A stretch of DNA of 6,247 nucleotides from Flavobacteriales bacterium (GCA_015488785.1 WFNC01000503.1:1-6247); one strand, 5' to 3'. Positions 1 through 5,476 are shown, counted from the first letter of the stretch. Notes: generated by a model not told the origin, from the letters alone. A program made the numbers and translations.

Positions 1-2
1 AT

Positions 3-137
3 TACAATAACGATTCACAAGGGATTATCACAGCAGATAGTGTCGATTTAAAAGTCAAATATTTCAAAAAGCCAATTCCTGGATTATTTTTATACAATAT
101 TAACGAAACAATAAAGAATACTGTTAAAAAATTTTAA
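3..137 (+). CDS. C-terminal fragment of a protein paralogous to the downstream lipoprotein (5' end outside window)
   Basis: An open frame enters from the left edge and gives 44 residues before a TAA stop at 135-137. The fragment ends in a basic, Lys-rich tail. It aligns without gaps to the C-terminus of the lipoprotein encoded at 660-1145: its residues 16-44 against residues 132-160 share 10 of 29 positions, including the pattern K-V, K, G-L-F, N, N-T and K, with most other positions conservative (for example F/Y, V/L, W/Y, L/I). Both proteins end within one residue of the same point. The two genes are therefore probably paralogues in one cluster. The N-terminus is not visible, so whether this copy also has a lipoprotein signal cannot be said. 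Function unknown. Confidence 0.7.
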   Translation, partial: YNNDSQGIITADSVDLKVKYFKKPIPGLFLYNINETIKNTVKKF

Positions 138-140
138 AAT

Positions 141-160
141 TTGACATAATCTGATAAAAT
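141..160 (+). promoter_or_regulatory. Probable promoter for the 193-1145 gene pair
   Basis: A TAAAAT element at 155-160 (preceded by GA) is a good -10 box, one base from TATAAT. It lies 32 bases before the start codon of the gene at 193. TTGACA at 141-146 matches a -35 consensus perfectly, but it is only 8 bases from the -10 box, too close for a normal sigma70 pair. In Campylobacterota the -35 region is poorly conserved and the -10 element dominates, so the -10 is the supported part. The preceding gene stops at 137 and there is no hairpin terminator between them, so read-through is also possible. Confidence 0.4.
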
Positions 161-192
161 ACGGTCGTTAAAATTTTAAGGAGTCAAAAACA

Positions 193-648
193 ATGAATGT
201 GTTAAAAACATTAATTCTGTTAATAGGATTAACTGGAACAAGCCTTATGGCAGATTATACAACTATAATCACAAAAACCACACCTTCTATGCAGGGAGGA
301 AAAGAAATTTATTTCGGAACAGTTGCTGATTATACTAAATATGTAAGTAAAATCAGAAAAAATCTCGCAAAAAGAACTGCTTTAGGTGCAATTAACGGTT
401 TGTCAAAGGGAGCTCAGGCTTTAGCCGAAGGATTTGCTAAAGAAGGTGGAAATTTTATAGGAGCAGGAGCTGGAATTGGATTTGTATTCAGTTTACTGAA
501 TCCATATGTAATGAGTTTTTATGCAGATCAAGAATTTGTATTAATTAGAGCTAACAACAATGGAGAATTAGAATCAATTATGTTTATCGGAGATAAACAC
601 CCTTCTCTTTCTAACAAAGAAATTCATAAAATTTTAAAAAATAAATAA
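193..648 (+). CDS. Exported Gly/Ala-rich small protein, function unknown
   Basis: This 151-residue protein is not recognised. Residues 1-20 form a classic signal peptide: a Lys at position 5, a hydrophobic core of about 12 residues, and a probable cleavage after Met-Ala at 19-20. The mature protein has a basic stretch (54-61), then a Gly/Ala-rich segment (64-97) running into a hydrophobic stretch (about 88-109, with an internal Asn-Pro) long enough to enter a membrane. A polar tail rich in Lys and Asn follows. There are no cysteines. The ATG at 193 is supported by AAGGAG at 178-183. The gene is followed after 11 bases by a lipoprotein gene, so the two are probably cotranscribed and both products work in the envelope. 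A Gly-rich membrane segment in a small exported plasmid protein faintly recalls the TraT surface-exclusion protein, but I see no convincing alignment and do not claim it. A membrane-inserting toxin is another possibility. Confidence 0.85.
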   Translation: MNVLKTLILLIGLTGTSLMADYTTIITKTTPSMQGGKEIYFGTVADYTKYVSKIRKNLAKRTALGAINGLSKGAQALAEGFAKEGGNFIGAGAGIGFVFSLLNPYVMSFYADQEFVLIRANNNGELESIMFIGDKHPSLSNKEIHKILKNK

Positions 649-659
649 GGAGTGACAAA

Positions 660-1145
660 ATGAAAACAATTAAATATTTTGTTATGGTAATCACAACTGC
701 ATTTATATTTGCAGGGTGTGCAGGTGTACAAGTTAAGGTTCCGCATGGAATGACAAATAAATTATCTTTATTTAAAAAAGGTAAGGTATATATCTTTACT
801 TTAAATGAAGATATGAATTCTAAAAAAGAAATTATTAGAGCCTTTGGGCTGAATTTTAATTCAATAGCTGTTTTTGGATTATCAAAAGGATATTCTTACA
901 TGGCATTGGTTAATAGTAAATTTAATAATTTACAGGGATATCCTATAAATTCATGGAAATCTATGAAAAAATTTATAGATTTGTGGCATAAAAAACATTT
1001 TAATGTAAGTTTTTATAATAGTAAAGCTTTAGTTTTAGGTGATCAGGCACATTTTAAAGTTGTTTTTCTAAAAGAAAGACCAAAAGGACTTTTTGTCTGG
1101 AATTTAAAACGACTAAAGTCTAATACAGATAAATATTCTAACTAA
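660..1145 (+). CDS. Small lipoprotein, function unknown
   Basis: The 161-residue product begins with a lipoprotein signal peptide: Lys at 2 and 5, a hydrophobic core, and a Phe-Ala-Gly-Cys lipobox at 17-20, so Cys20 would be the lipidated residue. Residue +2 after Cys is Ala rather than Asp, which by the usual rule favours the outer membrane. The mature part is basic, with many aromatic and Lys residues and no further cysteines. I do not recognise the family. The start is supported by AAGGAG at 647-652, which overlaps the stop of the preceding gene (646-648), so translation is probably coupled. The C-terminal 30 residues are related to the protein truncated at the left edge of the window. On a conjugative element, small lipoproteins are often entry-exclusion or pilus-assembly factors. 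That is only a contextual guess here. Confidence 0.85.
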   Translation: MKTIKYFVMVITTAFIFAGCAGVQVKVPHGMTNKLSLFKKGKVYIFTLNEDMNSKKEIIRAFGLNFNSIAVFGLSKGYSYMALVNSKFNNLQGYPINSWKSMKKFIDLWHKKHFNVSFYNSKALVLGDQAHFKVVFLKERPKGLFVWNLKRLKSNTDKYSN

Positions 1146-1146
1146 T

Positions 1147-1172
1147 CAATAGCCCTTGAAAAAGGGCTATTG
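1147..1172. terminator. Perfect hairpin between convergent genes (probable bidirectional terminator)
   Basis: An 11-bp perfect stem, CAATAGCCCTT (1147-1157) with AAGGGCTATTG (1162-1172), closes a GAAA tetraloop. It begins two bases after the lipoprotein stop codon, between converging genes. Neither side has a long T run, so it is not a textbook intrinsic terminator, but its position fits termination in both directions or protection of mRNA 3' ends. The stop codon of the - strand gene (TAG, 1169-1167) lies inside the stem. Confidence 0.65.
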
Positions 1173-2261
1173 TAACGACAATTTAACTGAATTATCTTTT
1201 GATAAAGCTTTTGTAACTTCTATCTCTTCTTTAAGCTCTTTAACTTGATCAGCTGTAAAGTCTGTTCCTAATTTTTCGTTAAAAGCATTTGCAAGAGATT
1301 CGTCTGAAAATTGCTCTGCTTTTGAATCAAATTTTTCTAAAATTTTCTCAGCTTTTTCAGCAGGATTTGAATCATTGTATCTATCTGCTGTAAAAGCGTC
1401 TTGTATTGTTTCGTCATTAAATTTGATAACTCTATCCATTCTTTCTACAAATTCATTAGCTTTAGAATCAAGAGTTTCTTGAGAAGTGTTTAGGTTTTTA
1501 GCTGCTGCTTCTCTAATATCAGCGTCTTTGTCATTAGTTAATTTATCTAATGATTCTTGAGAAGTATTTTCGTTTTTAGCGACATTGATTCTTACCCACG
1601 CACTTTCGTCATTTGATAGCTTATCAAGAGTTTCAGCTGGAGTGTTTTCGTTTTGAGCTACTGCTCTTCTTATTGAATACTCTTCGTCATTTGATAGCTT
1701 ATCAAGAGTTTCAACTGAAGTGTTTTCGTTTTGAATGACATTGTGTTTTACCCACGCACTTTCGTCATTTGATAGCTTATCAAGGGTTTCTGGAGACGAA
1801 TTTGGGTTTTCGGCTACAGCTTCTCTAATATCAGCGTCTTCGTCATTTGATAGCTTATTAAGAGTTTTAACTGAAGTGTTTTCGTTTTGAATGACATTGT
1901 GTTTTACCCACGCACTTTCGTCATTTGATAGCTTATCAAGGGTTTCTGGTGAAGTGTTTTCGTGTCTAGCTACTGCTCCTTTAATAAAGTATTTTTCGTC
2001 ATTAGCTAATTTATCTAATGTTTCTTGAGACGTGTTTTCGTTGTCTGCTACTCTGAATCTTACTCTTTCAGATTCGTCATTAGCTAATTTATCAAGAGTT
2101 TCAGCTGAAGTGTTTTTGTTGTCTGCTACTTCAACTCTGACTTCAGCTATTCTATCGTCTGCTAATTCAGATAATATATCTTCTTGAGTAGCATTTATTG
2201 CTTCTTCAACTCTATAATTATTATCTTCACTGTATGTTAAGTTTTCTATTTCTTCGTTCAT
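1167..2261 (-). CDS. Acidic LRV/HEAT-like repeat solenoid protein
   Basis: The 364-residue protein has no signal peptide or membrane segment, so it is probably cytoplasmic. Residues 50-283 are nine tandem 26-residue units (the ninth degenerate), with a weaker unit before them at about 22-49. The consensus is N-T-S-x-E-T-L-D-K-L-x-N-D-E, then x3-[VI]-[RK]-x2-V-A-x-N-E. This matches the variant leucine-rich repeat (LRV) pattern, where each unit forms two short helices in a superhelix. The Cys cluster of the Azotobacter LRV protein is absent; there are no cysteines at all. Units 3-4, 5-6 and 7-8 alternate in type (SAW-V-[KR], then DAD-I-R or EYS-I-R), so the gene grew partly by duplicating unit pairs. 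A charged helical tail (284-364) has no recognised domain. I count a net charge near -40. Such solenoids bind proteins or mimic nucleic acid; no target is visible. The ATG has GAGGAT nearby as a modest ribosome binding site. Confidence 0.85.
   Translation of the reverse strand: MNEEIENLTYSEDNNYRVEEAINATQEDILSELADDRIAEVRVEVADNKNTSAETLDKLANDESERVRFRVADNENTSQETLDKLANDEKYFIKGAVARHENTSPETLDKLSNDESAWVKHNVIQNENTSVKTLNKLSNDEDADIREAVAENPNSSPETLDKLSNDESAWVKHNVIQNENTSVETLDKLSNDEEYSIRRAVAQNENTPAETLDKLSNDESAWVRINVAKNENTSQESLDKLTNDKDADIREAAAKNLNTSQETLDSKANEFVERMDRVIKFNDETIQDAFTADRYNDSNPAEKAEKILEKFDSKAEQFSDESLANAFNEKLGTDFTADQVKELKEEIEVTKALSKDNSVKLSLQ
1491..2114 (-). repeat. Eight in-frame 78-bp coding repeats
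   Basis: The repeat region of the solenoid gene consists of eight well-conserved 78-bp units (a ninth, degenerate one extends to 1413). Conservation is highest over the part coding for the L-D-K-L-S-N-D-E core, where the bases TCGTCATTTGATAGCTTATC recur on the + strand. Units 1, 2 and 8 use other codons for the same core, so they are older or have diverged more than units 3-7. Confidence 0.9.
1713..1949 (-). repeat. Exact 81-bp direct repeat, 156-bp period
   Basis: Bases 1713-1793 and 1869-1949 are identical over all 81 positions. They encode unit 5 and unit 3 of the solenoid (plus the start of the following unit). The 156-bp offset equals two repeat units. Just outside, identity falls to scattered matches (a C/T difference at 1712 versus 1868, AGAC versus TGAA on the other side). 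This is the signature of a recent two-unit duplication or gene conversion. Confidence 0.92.
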
Positions 2262-2325
2262 TGTTCTATCCTCACTTTTTATTTATTTAATATGATTGAC
2301 CACAAGGGAAACTACGTTTTTTTTG

Positions 2326-2339
2326 CCAACCGCCCGCCC
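2326..2339 (-). other. G-rich tract with four evenly spaced GG pairs after traN
   Basis: The 89-base gap between traN and the repeat-protein gene (2262-2350) contains, on the traN coding strand, GGGCGGGCGGTTGG. This is nearly pure G/C within very AT-rich surroundings. Four GG pairs occur every four bases, a pattern able to form a two-layer G-quadruplex. An eight-A run follows almost directly on the same strand. The stretch begins 11 bases after the traN stop codon. It cannot form a normal hairpin terminator. The remainder of the gap is AT-rich and must hold the promoter of the repeat-protein gene if it has its own; ATATTAAAT near 2285-2293 is a possible -10 region, but I cannot define a matching -35. 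Confidence 0.45.
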
Positions 2340-2350
2340 AAAATAGACTT

Positions 2351-4018
2351 CTAAGGTAAAGAATTTATCTGACTTTTTGTATCTGAAAATATTCTATTAA
2401 AATCCTTAAAATCTATATTCTGAGAAAATTTACTTTGTAAATATTTTTTAAATGCACCTAGATCTATACATTTTCTTTTATGTTGGTATGAATCTAGCCA
2501 TTTTGAATCTGTCCACCCAGCCGGAGAAACTAATTTTCCATTAGCATTATATTTTAAGACAATTTTTGTACCGTCAAATCCAGCTTTCTTGTCTGCTGCT
2601 GTGCATTGTCTAAAGGATACAAAATTTAAATCCCTTAATGTTATTCCTGTACAATGAGCCCAGTCTCTACCTAATTCAGCTTTTATTTGTGCAACTAAAT
2701 CTTTTGTTAATACCTGATCATAACAGCAATAATGAAAGGCATGTAATCCACACCCACTTCCAATAAAATTCTTTTGAGCACAACTAGTCTCAGTCAATTG
2801 ACATAGACCATATGGGAGACTTTCATATGTTTTTAAATCCCTAGAACCAGCTGCTTGTGCGTCGGTTTTATTATCACAACTATTTATATGTTTAAAAGAA
2901 GTAGCAAATTGTAAAGCTACTGTTAAAGCAGCTTTAATTAAAGAACCGTATGGTCCTAACCAGCTGGCTGGAAAGGCATTTATTGCTATTCCTATACCCT
3001 CTTTAACGCTAAATTTTTTCCCAATTACTGAATTGCCGACGGACGGCGTTCCTCCAAATTTTCCACTACTTAAACCACAAGCCGCCATTTTTGTAGCAAC
3101 TAAAGCAGAAGAAATTTCAAATTGAACTGTTTTTATTTTATCTCTCATTTTTTTCAATTGTTCTTGAGATTTTTTAGTAACACCTGTCATTTTATTCATT
3201 GGTTTAAATACAATTGTTAAAATACCTTTCTGAGAACCAAGAATCTCAATATAGTTAGCATATTTTGGATTTTGTGCAATCAAAGCATTATATTGTGTTT
3301 GATCTACTGTCATTATGTCATTTTCAGTAGGTTTGTTTTGTTTGTTACAAAAATCGTCAACAGGATCACAAGGTTGTTTACTGCTGCCACTAAAATAGTT
3401 ATATAGATTTTTGCTCATATCAACGCCAGCTGACACAAGGCAAGTCCCGAATTTTTCGCTTAAATTTAATCCAACTTTTGCTCCAAGACTTTGCCAAGCA
3501 CTTCCTGTTGAGCTTGTAACTTTACTAAAATCAGCAGAAGTTCCATGCAAAAAGCCGCCCTTCTCAGAACCACCCATTACAGTGCTCATAGCTAAAGAAG
3601 CCCAAAACATTGGATTAGAAGCCCAAGAGAAATCATATTTCAGTCCTTTTTGACAATATCCATGCCAACCAGACCACATATGTCCAATTTGATTATAAGC
3701 TCCAACAGCGGCAAGCATTGAACCCATTGTTCCATTGTAATTATTAGTTTTATAGGTATTATATTGAGAAGGATCTAAGAAGAATTTAGTATGCTTATCT
3801 TCCCATTTTTTACAAGAACCTTGAGTAGATATTGTAACATTACAATCTCTATGGATCTCTTTTTTTATAAGAAGTGTATTTCCTCTTTGATCTCCAACAG
3901 GGAAGAAATTTGTCTCCCCAGAATATTTACATGTTTGACTTACAATTCCTGCATTAAGATTCATTGCTACTAAAGCTATTGATAAAACAATAGCTGTAAT
4001 TTTATTGAACACAAACAT
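2351..4018 (-). CDS. traN: TraN, F-type conjugation mating-pair stabilisation protein
   Basis: TraN is a donor outer-membrane protein of F-type type IV secretion that stabilises contact with the recipient. The 555-residue product has a signal peptide (about 1-23, ending Asn-Leu-Asn-Ala) and 17 cysteines in the exported part, as expected for this disulfide-rich family (F TraN is about 600 residues). The C-terminal core, about 406-472, carries the family pattern: spaced cysteines (406, 413, 423), Tyr-Cys-Cys-Tyr-Asp at 430-434, a Gln at 444 and L-G-R at 449-451, then C-x-G-I-T at 456-460 followed by a short hydrophobic segment. This matches the F TraN region with Y-C-Q-F-D and C-R-G-I-T. A Gly/Trp-rich hydrophobic region (about 100-150) resembles no F TraN segment I recall and may be the variable, recipient-sensing part. 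The start overlaps the preceding gene by 17 bp and has only a weak ribosome binding site, suggesting translational coupling. GTG two codons in is an alternative start. Confidence 0.88.
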   Translation of the reverse strand: MFVFNKITAIVLSIALVAMNLNAGIVSQTCKYSGETNFFPVGDQRGNTLLIKKEIHRDCNVTISTQGSCKKWEDKHTKFFLDPSQYNTYKTNNYNGTMGSMLAAVGAYNQIGHMWSGWHGYCQKGLKYDFSWASNPMFWASLAMSTVMGGSEKGGFLHGTSADFSKVTSSTGSAWQSLGAKVGLNLSEKFGTCLVSAGVDMSKNLYNYFSGSSKQPCDPVDDFCNKQNKPTENDIMTVDQTQYNALIAQNPKYANYIEILGSQKGILTIVFKPMNKMTGVTKKSQEQLKKMRDKIKTVQFEISSALVATKMAACGLSSGKFGGTPSVGNSVIGKKFSVKEGIGIAINAFPASWLGPYGSLIKAALTVALQFATSFKHINSCDNKTDAQAAGSRDLKTYESLPYGLCQLTETSCAQKNFIGSGCGLHAFHYCCYDQVLTKDLVAQIKAELGRDWAHCTGITLRDLNFVSFRQCTAADKKAGFDGTKIVLKYNANGKLVSPAGWTDSKWLDSYQHKRKCIDLGAFKKYLQSKFSQNIDFKDFNRIFSDTKSQINSLP

Positions 4019-4541
4019 TGCCCGGCTCTAATTTATTATTAAATTCTATTTCATGCTGCAATCCAAGATACAAAATATTTTGAGCTGTTTTACACAAAAT
4101 AGAATTTGAATGATATTGTTTGCTTATATTTGCTAGCTTTCTTGCAACATAATAATTTCTTGAAGTAAAAAATGCAAGAGAAGCAGCACAAACACTTGCA
4201 GCTTGTTTATTTTTAGAAGTATTTAAAACAGCAAAAGATAAAGAATTTAGACCGTCAAAGACTTCTTGTTTTGAGTTCTGATTTACAAAAGTACAAAGAC
4301 CTCTAATATACTCATTCGCTCCATTTTTTGAAGGTTTTGGTAAATTATTACAGTCATATTTTTTTGATTCTTTTTTTAAAGTTTTATAAGCAATTAAGCG
4401 AGACCAAGTTAGTATATCAGCTTTATGTTGTTGAACATATATTTTTGTTTCTACACTTAACTCAGCAGAGTTTTTATCAAATCCATACGCAGATAAAGAT
4501 AAACATATAAGAGTAATAATTGTTAGTAATTTAGTTTTCAT
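4002..4541 (-). CDS. Exported five-cysteine protein between methyltransferase and TraN, function unknown
   Basis: The 179-residue product has a signal peptide (about 1-20, Lys at 2 and 4, cleavage likely after Ala-Tyr-Gly) with no lipobox, so it should be periplasmic or surface-attached. The mature part is mostly helical by eye and has five cysteines (64, 83, 118, 150, 177), enough for two disulfides plus one free or intermolecular bond; Cys177 is three residues from the end. I do not recognise the family. The gene starts inside the end of the methyltransferase gene (11-bp overlap) with an excellent AAGGAGG ribosome binding site at 4554-4548, six bases before ATG. Its own end overlaps the traN start. 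Fixed overlap with traN and a shared need for disulfides suggest a TraN partner, chaperone or other mating-pair factor in the role TrbC or TraU-adjacent genes play in F. That is inference from position only. Confidence 0.85.
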   Translation of the reverse strand: MKTKLLTIITLICLSLSAYGFDKNSAELSVETKIYVQQHKADILTWSRLIAYKTLKKESKKYDCNNLPKPSKNGANEYIRGLCTFVNQNSKQEVFDGLNSLSFAVLNTSKNKQAASVCAASLAFFTSRNYYVARKLANISKQYHSNSILCKTAQNILYLGLQHEIEFNNKLEPGNVCVQ

Positions 4542-5289
4542 TTGAAACCTCCTTAATTCTGTTTTTTGTCAGTTCTAAATACTCTTCAGAAATATCAATT
4601 CCAACAAAGCTTCTGTTGTTTTTGACAGCGGCTACACCAGTAGTTCCGCTTCCACAAAACGGATCTAAAATCAAATCACCTTCTTTTGAAGCAGTCAAAA
4701 TAATTCTCTCTAAAAGAGAGAGAGGTTTTTGAGTCGGGTGATAGCCAAGTTTTTTCTCATTTCTTGGAGTTGTAGAAAGCCACCATACGCTTCGCATTTG
4801 TTTTCCGGGATTTTTAATCTTGTCTTTTTCAAAGAAATATTTACAAGAAGCTTCATAGTTAAAGTAATAGTCTTTTGATTTAGAAGCCCAAATCAGCGTT
4901 TCATGAGAAGCTGTGTAAGTCTTTCTTGCAAGATTTGGAGAAGCATTTGGCTTGAACCAGATAATATCATTTAGTATTTTGTATTTAAGCTCTTGAAGAG
5001 CAAAACCCACAGAAAAGATTGAGTGATAAGTTCCTGAAACCCATATTGTTCCAGTTTCTTTTAAAACCCTCTTGCACTCTTTTAACCATTGTTTTTGATA
5101 AAGATAATCCTCTTCAAAGCCTTTTGATTTATCCCAATCTCCTTTATTTACAAGAATATTTTTTCCATTTTTGCAAGTAGTCCCTCCATTACTTAAAAAG
5201 TAAGGAGGATCTGCAAAAATCATGTCAAAAGTGTTATCTTCAAAAGTTTTTAATATTGTTAAGTTGTTTCCTTTGTGTAGTCTATACAT
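4531..5289 (-). CDS. Orphan beta-class adenine-N6 DNA methyltransferase, DpnA/HinfI type
   Basis: The enzyme transfers a methyl group from S-adenosylmethionine to adenine in DNA. The motif order is that of the beta class: D-P-P-Y (27-30, catalytic motif IV), a central recognition region, H-P-T-Q-K-P (184-189), then the cofactor-binding D-P-F-C-G-S-G-T-T (209-217) and G-I-D (230-232). After D-P-P-Y come F-L-S-N-G-G and later K-G-D-W-D, with A-P-N-L-like and K-Q-M-x-S/D-V-W elements. From memory these resemble Streptococcus DpnA, which acts on GATC and can methylate single strands, more closely than M.HinfI (GANTC). At 252 residues it is full-length for this group. No restriction nuclease is encoded in the window. 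ATG at 5289 has GGAG at 5300-5297. It is the first gene of an operon with the exported protein and traN. Target sequence is a prediction; GATC is favoured. Confidence 0.93.
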   Translation of the reverse strand: MYRLHKGNNLTILKTFEDNTFDMIFADPPYFLSNGGTTCKNGKNILVNKGDWDKSKGFEEDYLYQKQWLKECKRVLKETGTIWVSGTYHSIFSVGFALQELKYKILNDIIWFKPNASPNLARKTYTASHETLIWASKSKDYYFNYEASCKYFFEKDKIKNPGKQMRSVWWLSTTPRNEKKLGYHPTQKPLSLLERIILTASKEGDLILDPFCGSGTTGVAAVKNNRSFVGIDISEEYLELTKNRIKEVSNEN

Positions 5290-5294
5290 GTCAT

Positions 5295-5319
5295 GTCTCC
5301 AATTGTTGAAATTAGAGAC
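5295..5319 (-). promoter_or_regulatory. mRNA hairpin covering the methyltransferase ribosome binding site
   Basis: On the - strand transcript, GUCUCUAAUU (5319-5310) pairs with AAUUGGAGAC (5304-5295) over ten base pairs, with a five-base loop UCAAC. One pair is a G-U wobble. The same position would be a C-A mismatch if the + strand were transcribed, which points to an RNA structure of this transcript rather than a DNA operator. The 3' arm contains the GGAG ribosome binding site, and the ATG follows five bases after the stem. Folding would block initiation until something opens it. Confidence 0.6.
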
Positions 5320-5336
5320 CCTAGAAGGAATCGGAA

Positions 5337-5351
5337 TCTAAAAAATTTAGA
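5337..5351. repeat. Short AT-rich inverted repeat in methyltransferase leader
   Basis: TCTAAA and TTTAGA form a perfect 6-bp inverted repeat around three A bases. It lies upstream of the stronger hairpin at 5295-5319 in the leader of the methyltransferase operon. It is weak on its own; it could be a second stem of a structured leader or chance in AT-rich DNA. Confidence 0.3.
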
Positions 5352-5395
5352 ATAAAAAGAGAGGAGATTTAAAAAATCATTTAACACCTAAAAAA

Positions 5396-5414
5396 AATAA
5401 GACAATAAGACAAT
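5396..5414. repeat. Tandem AATAAGAC copies overlapping the -10 element
   Basis: AATAAGAC occurs twice in a row (5396-5403, 5404-5411) and is followed by AAT, the start of a third copy. The repeats overlap the -10 box of the candidate promoter. They could be a small binding site array or replication slippage. Confidence 0.5.
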
Positions 5415-5430
5415 GTTTTACATGAGTCAA
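5402..5430 (-). promoter_or_regulatory. Candidate promoter of the methyltransferase-traN operon
   Basis: Reading leftward, TTGACT (5430-5425) and TATTGT (5407-5402) are separated by exactly 17 bases: five of six -35 matches and four of six -10 matches. It lies between the terminator of the upstream operon and the methyltransferase start, giving a leader of roughly 105 bases that contains the hairpin over the ribosome binding site. A second AT-rich element, TATATAAAA near 5456-5464, is an alternative -10 further upstream. Confidence 0.5.
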
Positions 5431-5451
5431 GCCATTTTTACGACTTGCTCA
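5423..5451. promoter_or_regulatory. Inverted repeat over the -35 box, possible operator
   Basis: TGAGTCAAG (5423-5431) and CTTGCTCA (5444-5451) are inverted copies, identical except for one extra T in the first arm, with a 12-base spacer. The left arm contains the -35 hexamer of the candidate promoter. A dimeric repressor, for example the small helix-turn-helix protein encoded at 5873-6061, could bind here. The unequal arms also allow a bulged hairpin instead. Confidence 0.4.
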
Positions 5452-5476
5452 GTATCGTTTTATATACATATTTTGC

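Noticed and set aside
141..146. Perfect TTGACA taken as a -35 box
   Set aside because: The nearest good -10 box is only 8 bases away and no TATAAT-like element lies at 16-18 bases, so the match alone is not evidence of a -35 element.
1491..2114. CRISPR-like array suggested by regular repeats
   Set aside because: The units are contiguous 78-bp in-frame coding repeats without spacers and translate to LRV/HEAT-like motifs.
2262..2350. Possible origin of transfer in the gap after traN
   Set aside because: The gap has an unusual G-rich tract next to an A run, but no relaxase gene, no clear inverted repeats and no match to a nic site that I can recognise.
3411..3653. 80-residue open frame on the + strand
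   Set aside because: It lies wholly opposite traN, lacks a ribosome binding site and has no domain signal; traN clearly explains this DNA.
3791..3973. 60-residue open frame on the + strand
   Set aside because: It is the antisense image of the traN N-terminal region, including its signal peptide, in AT-rich DNA.
4328..4510. 60-residue open frame on the + strand
   Set aside because: It is antisense to the exported five-cysteine protein and has no initiation signal or recognisable content.
4531..5289. GATC over- or under-representation as support for a GATC target
   Set aside because: I find about 13 GATC sites in the window, near the number expected from its base composition, so the count says nothing either way.
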